Source: Prolixibacteraceae bacterium (lineage in GTDB: Bacteria; Bacteroidota; Bacteroidia; Bacteroidales; Prolixibacteraceae). From it: DNA of 64,000 nucleotides. Positions 57,845-64,000 of the stretch are shown piece after piece. Location of the stretch: NCBI GenBank assembly GCA_019459485.1, contig JAIBEZ010000085.1:1-64000 (forward strand), written 5' to 3'. Made by a program: the position numbers and the translations under genes. Below the pieces are notes generated by a model. That model was not told the origin of the DNA and ran no database searches. It saw only the letters and a program-made list of their open reading frames with translations. The first letter of the stretch is position 1; every line of letters begins with the position of its first letter.

Positions 57845-59932
57845 CTACCGAACTATCTTCAGCGTACTTTCTTCCCTGTCGTATGGCAGATCGAATGAAA
57901 AAACAGAACCTTTGCCCAATTTGGAGTTTACATTTAAGCTCCCTCCAAGTAAACGAACGTAATGTTGCGAAATTGACAATCCAAGACCAGTTCCTTCGTA
58001 GTCGCGGGATGTGCGGTTATCAAGCTGATGAAACCGTTCAAAAATACGGTCCTGATCTCTTTCCGCAATTCCAATTCCGGTATCTTTTACAAAGAATTGA
58101 ATTTGGGTTGATTCGATAATTCTGTATCCGAATTCAACCTCTCCCCTTTCGGTAAATTTTATTCCATTATCGATGAGTTTCTGGATAATTGCCTGAAGGA
58201 GAACAGGATCGGTTACAAATGCAAATTTCGGATTAGAGTTTTCACATGACAATTTAATCCTGATATCTTTTTTGTCTTCCACTTCATAGCTGAACTCCCG
58301 GTAAAGAGAAACCATCATATCATTTACCCGGCACAATGATTTTTTCACTACCAACGTATTGCTTTCAATTTTAGAAAGGCTGATCATGTCGTTTATCAGA
58401 TCCAGCAAAAGCTTTCCGTTAGTGATAATAATTTCAACAAATTTGGCCTTTTCATGATCGTCGAAATCCGAAGAACCTACCATTTTGGAGAACCCTATAA
58501 TTGCATTCATCGGGGTCCGTATTTCGTGAGAAATATTTGCAAGGAAGGCAGTTTTTAGCCGGTCGGATTCTTCTGCCCTGTTTTTTGCTTCTTCAAGATT
58601 TATCTCGGCTATTTTTCTTTTTGTAATATCACGGGCAAGCGAAATTACCGAATGGTCGTTCAGCCTGGCAATACGCATTTCGAACATGGCCGATGCAGCC
58701 TCAATTTCCAGAGCATATTCAATCGTTTCAATGCTATCAAGCTCAATACATTGCTGAATACATTGAAAAATCTTGCTTGACATTTTTTCAGAAAACCCAA
58801 CTTCAAAGATTGAATTCCCAATGATATCTTCAGGCTTTATTTTTAATGCCTCGGATGCTTTAAATACAAAATCTACATATATGCCATCTTTGTCAATAAT
58901 AAAAAACATATCAGGAATTGCTTCCAGCAGAACCTGAAACCGTTGTTTGCTTTCGTTTAGGTCAATAATCATCTTTTGTTTGGCACTAACATCAATGAAC
59001 AGACTCACAATCTGGTCATTGGTCAGCTTAAATGTTTCGACTTCATAATACCGGTCAAGATGGTCGATATAAAAAGAAAAATGCTTCTTTTTATAATTGA
59101 GATATTGTTTGTTCCAGTCGAAAGCTCCCCTGAAAATTTTGGGGAACACATCATCAGCCTTTTGATCTTTAATTTCGCGCGAAGTAATTTTAAACAACCG
59201 TTCAAAAGCGGGATTGGTTTTCCTGACGACCAAATGAGTAGGAGTTCCGAATTCGTCTTTGTCAACCTCAAGAAGCAAAAAACCCTGCGACAAAGACCGC
59301 ACTGTTTGATTAATAAGACTTTCAGTTTTTTCATTTTGTGCCTTGAGCTCATTCAAAACAGATTGAAAATTCCAGGCAATCAATAAAGCGATAATGTAAA
59401 AAGCGGTTAAAACTATAAACGGATTTATATAGCCGGATCCTACATCCCATTTAAAAACGAACAATAAATCTGTCAGCCCGGCCAAATAGGTATGAAAAAG
59501 CAAAGTCAAAAAAGAAAGCAGGTAAAAAAGTGAAATGCTTTTTTTGTCGTTGCCAAAAATCAGGAAGAAAAGAAGGAATGGGGTTAATGACCACAAAGTA
59601 TATGGAACGGAAAGATGATTCGGAAAAATTGAATAGCTTTTTGCAATGAAGAAAAAGTAGGATGCAAACGGGATCATGTAAAAAACATTGACTGCCCAGC
59701 TGACTCTTATAGTACGCAGTCCGTATAAAGCAAGACCAAAAATAATCAGTACTGATACATCTCCGGGTAAACATTTGTAGGCAGAAAATCCAATTAAATC
59801 CCTAATAAACATTATTAGTCCGGATAAAATACCCAGAATAATAAACACGTGAATACCAATTATTTTCAGGATGTCGTTTTTGGTTTCAACATGAAAATGG
59901 CCGGCAATAGAGTTTGATATAAATTTTAGCAT
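57845..59932 (-). CDS. PAS-domain membrane sensor histidine kinase
   Basis: ~6 TM, two PAS-like regions, HisKA (FLANISHEIRTPMNAIIGFSKMV), HATPase (KDTGIGIAERDQDRIFERFHQLD, GTGLGLSISQHYV). Confidence 0.95.
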   Translation of the reverse strand: MLKFISNSIAGHFHVETKNDILKIIGIHVFIILGILSGLIMFIRDLIGFSAYKCLPGDVSVLIIFGLALYGLRTIRVSWAVNVFYMIPFASYFFFIAKSYSIFPNHLSVPYTLWSLTPFLLFFLIFGNDKKSISLFYLLSFLTLLFHTYLAGLTDLLFVFKWDVGSGYINPFIVLTAFYIIALLIAWNFQSVLNELKAQNEKTESLINQTVRSLSQGFLLLEVDKDEFGTPTHLVVRKTNPAFERLFKITSREIKDQKADDVFPKIFRGAFDWNKQYLNYKKKHFSFYIDHLDRYYEVETFKLTNDQIVSLFIDVSAKQKMIIDLNESKQRFQVLLEAIPDMFFIIDKDGIYVDFVFKASEALKIKPEDIIGNSIFEVGFSEKMSSKIFQCIQQCIELDSIETIEYALEIEAASAMFEMRIARLNDHSVISLARDITKRKIAEINLEEAKNRAEESDRLKTAFLANISHEIRTPMNAIIGFSKMVGSSDFDDHEKAKFVEIIITNGKLLLDLINDMISLSKIESNTLVVKKSLCRVNDMMVSLYREFSYEVEDKKDIRIKLSCENSNPKFAFVTDPVLLQAIIQKLIDNGIKFTERGEVEFGYRIIESTQIQFFVKDTGIGIAERDQDRIFERFHQLDNRTSRDYEGTGLGLSISQHYVRLLGGSLNVNSKLGKGSVFSFDLPYDREESTLKIVR

Positions 59933-60111
59933 GAAATAGCGATCACCATTCAGATTTATTGAGGCAATAAATATAGTAAAATTTAATTTCCAAACACGTT
60001 TGAGCGCATTTTCCTGATTTTTTAAAGGTGATTTTTATTAGGAATTAAAATAGCTAAAACCCATAATTTTGAAAAATCGAATTTCAAGTATTCAAAATAA
60101 TAAATAAAGCT

Positions 60112-61749
60112 ATGTCGAAAGGATTTTTCAATATTCCGGTTGCAAAAAACGAACCCATTAAAAGTTATGCACCAGGGTCGCCCGAGAGAGTAGAATTAAA
60201 GGAAATGCTGAACGATTTGCGTTCAAAAGAGCTCGAATTACCTATGATCATTGGAGGTAAAGAAGTTACGACCGATCGCCGTATCCGGATTTCACCTCCC
60301 CACGAGATTAAACATACGCTCGGATATTATTATCAGGGCGATGCCTCTCATGTTCAAATGGCCATTGATGCTGCAATGATGGCCCGTGCAAAATGGAATT
60401 CAATGGCATGGCATCATCGTGCCGCTATTTTCCTGAAAGCTGCCGATCTTCTGGCAGGTCCGTACCGGGCAAAAATTAATGCAGCCACCATGCTCGGGCA
60501 ATCAAAAAATGCGTATCAGGCCGAAATTGATGCAGCTTGCGAAATGGCTGATTTCTTCAGATTTGGTGTGAAATGCATGACCGACATATATAAAATGCAA
60601 CCAGAATCGGCTCCGGGGATCTGGAATTACAATGAATTCAGGTCGCTTGAAGGCTTTGTTTTTGCATTGACACCTTTTAATTTCACTTCGATTGCGGGAA
60701 ATCTGCCCGCTGCCCCGGCGATGATGGGAAATGTGGTGGTTTGGAAACCTTCAAAAACTGCTGTTTATTCTGCTGCTGTTATCATGGAAGTTTTTCAGGA
60801 AGCCGGGTTGCCCGATGGCGTAATTAATTTAGTGTATGTCGGAGGTCCTGCTGCTGCCGATGTGGTGCTTCAGTCGCCCGATTTTGGAGGAATCCATTTT
60901 ACAGGATCAACCGGCGTTTTTCAAAGTATCTGGAAAACAATTGGTGAAAATATATACAAGTACAAAACCTATCCGCGAATTGTAGGCGAAACCGGAGGAA
61001 AAGATTTCATTTTTGCCGATCCGACTGCCGATCCTCAAGCCGTGGCTATTTCAATGGTCCGTGGTGCTTTCGAATATCAGGGTCAGAAATGTTCTGCTGC
61101 ATCGAGAGCCTATGTTCCCCGCAGTATTTGGGACGATGTTTGCACGCGGTTAGGAAATGAACTGGCTACTGTTAAAATGGGGCCTCCTGAAGATTTTACA
61201 AATTTTGTAAATGCGGTGATCGATGAATCTTCGTTCGATAAACTTGCTGGTTTTATTGAAGCTGCCCGCAAAGATGCTGATGCAGAAATTTTATTTGGCG
61301 GAAAATGCGACAAATCAGTAGGCTATTTCATCGAACCAACGGTTATTCTGGCAAAAAAAGCAGATTACACCACGATGGTTGAAGAACTTTTTGGGCCGGT
61401 GCTCACCATTTTTGTTTACGAAGACGAGGAAATGGAAAAAACAATTGACATTCTGGACCGCACTTCTATTTATGCATTGACCGGCGCCATTTTTTCTCAG
61501 GACAGATACAGTATTGAACACCTCACCAAACGGCTCGAAAATGCTGCGGGTAACTTTTACATCAATGATAAACCTACGGGCGCAGTAGTTGGTCAGCAAC
61601 CTTTCGGAGGAGGCCGTGGTTCAGGTACGAACGACAAAGCGGGTTCGGTGTTTAATTTCCTTCGCTGGACTTCCATCCGCACAATTAAAGAAAATTTCGT
61701 TCTGCAGAAAAACTATATGTATCCAAGCTTTTTGCCTGATCAGGAATAA
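60112..61749 (+). CDS. pruA: L-glutamate gamma-semialdehyde (1-pyrroline-5-carboxylate) dehydrogenase
   Basis: ALTPFNFTSIAGNLPAAPAMMGNVVVWKPSKTAVYSA, FTGSTGVFQSIWK, YQGQKCSAASRAYVP (catalytic Cys). Confidence 0.95.
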   Translation: MSKGFFNIPVAKNEPIKSYAPGSPERVELKEMLNDLRSKELELPMIIGGKEVTTDRRIRISPPHEIKHTLGYYYQGDASHVQMAIDAAMMARAKWNSMAWHHRAAIFLKAADLLAGPYRAKINAATMLGQSKNAYQAEIDAACEMADFFRFGVKCMTDIYKMQPESAPGIWNYNEFRSLEGFVFALTPFNFTSIAGNLPAAPAMMGNVVVWKPSKTAVYSAAVIMEVFQEAGLPDGVINLVYVGGPAAADVVLQSPDFGGIHFTGSTGVFQSIWKTIGENIYKYKTYPRIVGETGGKDFIFADPTADPQAVAISMVRGAFEYQGQKCSAASRAYVPRSIWDDVCTRLGNELATVKMGPPEDFTNFVNAVIDESSFDKLAGFIEAARKDADAEILFGGKCDKSVGYFIEPTVILAKKADYTTMVEELFGPVLTIFVYEDEEMEKTIDILDRTSIYALTGAIFSQDRYSIEHLTKRLENAAGNFYINDKPTGAVVGQQPFGGGRGSGTNDKAGSVFNFLRWTSIRTIKENFVLQKNYMYPSFLPDQE

Positions 61750-61771
61750 AAAATAAAAAGAGCATAAATTT

Positions 61772-61801
61772 AAAGAGGTGAATATTTTTCACCTCTTTTT
61801 A
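61772..61801 (+). terminator. Rho-independent terminator after P5CDH
   Basis: AAAGAGGTG-AATATTTTT-CACCTCTTT followed by TT. Confidence 0.85.
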
Positions 61802-61842
61802 TTTCAATCAAAATAGTCTATTTTTGTTTCAAATCAATCGAT

Positions 61843-62151
61843 ATGAAAGCCAAAGAATTGTCCATAGTAATACTGAAAAACGTTGCGAACAAATACCTGA
61901 TAGCTTTCGCTGTATTTGTTGTTTGGGTCATGTTCTTTGATGAAAATAATTTAACAAAACACCGCCAAAACCTGGGCGAATTGGCCCAACTTCAAGCACA
62001 GGTTGATTTCTACAAGCAAAAGATTGAGGCCGACAAACGAAAATTATATGAGCTTCAAACCAACGATGAGAACCTGGAAAAATTTGCCCGCGAGCAATTT
62101 TTAATGAAAAAAGCGAATGAGGATATTTTCTTAATTGTTGAAGAAAACTAG
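61843..62151 (+). CDS. Septum formation initiator (FtsB/DivIC)-like protein
   Basis: Single TM (YLIAFAVFVVWVMFFDENNL) and coiled coil, ENLEKFAREQFLMKKANEDIFLI. Confidence 0.85.
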   Translation: MKAKELSIVILKNVANKYLIAFAVFVVWVMFFDENNLTKHRQNLGELAQLQAQVDFYKQKIEADKRKLYELQTNDENLEKFAREQFLMKKANEDIFLIVEEN

Positions 62152-62344
62152 ATTCTAAGACATAATTGTCCTTTTTTTTGCCTTTCCCGTCGCTAACATA
62201 GCCAGTTCAGGCTTTGAAATTCACAGCTAAAAGTTATTCAAGTCCCTAACATTAAGTATTTTGTATGTTTTTTCAAAAAAGCGAATTATTTTTTTTGAAA
62301 AAAGTTTGAGATTTACTATATTTTCCGAATAATAAGTTCGACCT

Positions 62345-62935
62345 ATGAAACTAGATATGAACATATTCCGGATAGAAACAAATCACATTGCTCCAAAAAT
62401 GGGGCACGTACTGATTGCAGAACCTTTTTTGGCAGGAAGCTATTTTAACCGATCAATTATTATTCTGGCTTCCTACAGCGAAAAAGGCGCTGTTGGTTTT
62501 ATCCTGAATAAAAAAGTAGATTATCCGGTTGAAGATTTGTTTGTTGATTTCCCGGACTTTGATTCAGAAATTCACATTGGCGGTCCTGTTGGAACCGATT
62601 CAATTTATTTCATACATACTCTTGGCGATTTGATTCCGGGAAGCCTTCACATAAAAGAAGATCTATACTGGGGTGGCGATTTTGAGGCATTAAAACGTCA
62701 GATCAAATTGGGTTTGGTTCACTCAAACCAGGTTCGTTTCTTCCTGGGATATTCAGGATGGGATCCCGGCCAGCTTGAAGAGGAAATCAAGGAAAATTCA
62801 TGGTTGGTGACAGATCTTGCACAAGCTGACCTTATGAGCATCGAAGAAAATAACTTGTGGGTTGAATCAGTCCGGTCGGTTGGCGGAAAATATTCAATGT
62901 GGGAAAATTTCCCTGAAAACCCATCGCTTAACTAA
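62345..62935 (+). CDS. YqgE/AlgH family (UPF0301) protein
   Basis: GHVLIAEPFLAGSYFNRSIIILASYSEKGAVGFILNK, GGPVGTDSIYFIHT, RFFLGYSGWDPGQLEEEI. Confidence 0.95.
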   Translation: MKLDMNIFRIETNHIAPKMGHVLIAEPFLAGSYFNRSIIILASYSEKGAVGFILNKKVDYPVEDLFVDFPDFDSEIHIGGPVGTDSIYFIHTLGDLIPGSLHIKEDLYWGGDFEALKRQIKLGLVHSNQVRFFLGYSGWDPGQLEEEIKENSWLVTDLAQADLMSIEENNLWVESVRSVGGKYSMWENFPENPSLN

Positions 62936-63755
62936 GCAAACTCCTGACGAACAAATCATTGATTTTTCTGATCGTATTGTTGAAATAGCGCTTGCCTTCA
63001 AAACCAACCACCCAGCGAATTCCATCAATAGCACTCACCAGAAAAATTTCATCTGCGTCCTTCATGTCCTGATCAGTTATTCCATCCTTTTCACTGTAAT
63101 TCAACTGCAGCTTATTAAATAAATTAAGCATCAGTGGTTTGGAAATATCCGCATAAGCTCCATGATAAATGGATGTCCCTTTTATCCTGCTTCCTTTTAT
63201 AAGGTAAATATTTGATCCAACGGCTTCAATGATTTGATCGTCGGTATTCAATAGCAAAAACTCATCGGAAGCAACATCTTTTGGATAATTTTCCGCAATT
63301 CGCCAGTTAATTTCCGATCCTAAAGAAGTATTTGAAAGTGACGAAACCGATTTTCTGATCGTATCAAAAACAGCTACGTACAAACCTTTGTCATTCAGTA
63401 CATAACCAATATTTTCGTTTTTGGCGCTTTGGATGGAATACTGAATTTTCTGTTCTGAAATCCGGAATCTAAGAGAAAGTACTGCACCTAAAAAATGTTT
63501 GTTTTTGGTGAGTGTGCGTTCCATCTGCCGTTTCAATTCTGCACCGTCGTTTTCTGTCAATTCAGGAAACGTTTGATTGAAAATCATCAGCTTCTGTTTG
63601 ATCATTTCAAGTGTTTCCCTGAAAAATGGAAAAGCAGACCGAACCGCGCGAATTCTTTCCGAAAACAAAAACCCATCCGATTCCCTCAATGAAATCCGGT
63701 ATTCGGCCATCGGCACAAACGATCCGTTTACCAATATGTAATTTCCCTCGTTCAT
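62928..63755 (-). CDS. Aminotransferase class IV (branched-chain aminotransferase/ADC-lyase-like)
   Basis: YILVNGSFVPMAEYRISLRESDGFLFSERIRAV; SSLSNTSLGSEINWRIAEN; EIFLVSAIDGIRWV. Confidence 0.8.
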   Translation of the reverse strand: MNEGNYILVNGSFVPMAEYRISLRESDGFLFSERIRAVRSAFPFFRETLEMIKQKLMIFNQTFPELTENDGAELKRQMERTLTKNKHFLGAVLSLRFRISEQKIQYSIQSAKNENIGYVLNDKGLYVAVFDTIRKSVSSLSNTSLGSEINWRIAENYPKDVASDEFLLLNTDDQIIEAVGSNIYLIKGSRIKGTSIYHGAYADISKPLMLNLFNKLQLNYSEKDGITDQDMKDADEIFLVSAIDGIRWVVGFEGKRYFNNTIRKINDLFVRSLLS

Positions 63756-64000
63756 TGAATCAACTCTAAAATATATGGTAACATATTTTGGTTTGCCGTG
63801 ATTTTGATTCCCCGGATTCCGGCTCCGGCAGCGGCTTGCATGTCCGGGTCGCTATCGCCGACCATTACCGATTCCGATGGATTGAGGTCATATTTTGCGA
63901 TAAGCTTTTCAATCATCAGCGGTTCCGGTTTCCGGCACAAACATTTTTCATTATCACTGTGATGCGGGCAAAAAAGAATATCAGTAATGGTAATATTGTT
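63752..64000 (-). CDS. HAD-IIIA phosphatase (GmhB/HisB-N-like), partial, runs off window end
   Basis: Minus strand reads NNITITDILFCPHHSDNEKCLCRKPEPLMIEKLIAKYDLNPSESVMVGDSDPDMQAAAGAGI; CPHH...CLC zinc-loop pattern. Confidence 0.85.
   Translation of the reverse strand, partial: NNITITDILFCPHHSDNEKCLCRKPEPLMIEKLIAKYDLNPSESVMVGDSDPDMQAAAGAGIRGIKITANQNMLPYILELIQ

Noticed and set aside
62265-62310. TTTTTTCAAAAAA / TTTTTTGAAAAAA repeat upstream of yqgE
   Set aside because: AT-rich homopolymer runs pair easily by chance; weak evidence for a terminator or operator.

Overview
The window is chromosomal DNA from a Bacteroidota bacterium; gene content (SusC/SusD, T9SS sorting domains, Nqr, an ECF sigma/FecR pair) fits the Bacteroidales/Marinilabiliales. 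Its core, about 5.7-33.7 kb, is a large polysaccharide utilization locus whose enzymes fit 4-O-methyl-glucuronoxylan: ECF sigma/FecR, SusC with an STN domain, SusD, GH115, an AraC regulator, a sialate-O-acetylesterase-like CE, GH2, a CE15-like glucuronoyl esterase, a CE6/SASA-like esterase with CBM and T9SS domains, GH30_8 with PKD, CBM and T9SS domains, GH43-CBM6-T9SS, GH10-T9SS, and a GH10-GH43 fusion. Next come an APC permease, an unusual GDPD-GH16 fusion, a sugar isomerase-like TIM barrel, a signal-peptide-bearing O-methyltransferase gene broken by one in-frame TGA, and a second APC permease. The 3' part is mostly housekeeping: PRODH, OmpH/Skp, GT2, araA, a PLP decarboxylase, acylphosphatase, two orphan histidine kinases, the complete nqrA-F operon, a T9SS plug (DUF5103) protein, P5C dehydrogenase, a FtsB/DivIC-like protein, YqgE, a class IV aminotransferase and a partial HAD phosphatase. 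The 5' end has a poorly characterised cassette: DUF6057-like membrane protein, heme-motif beta-propeller lipoprotein, chorismatase/Rid-like protein, and Tat-exported aldo/keto reductase. Two non-coding mobile-element relics lie inside the PUL: a decayed IS200/RAYT-like element with a perfect 17-bp inverted repeat, and a 139-bp three-hairpin MITE/REP element. Everything was read by eye; no database searches were run.
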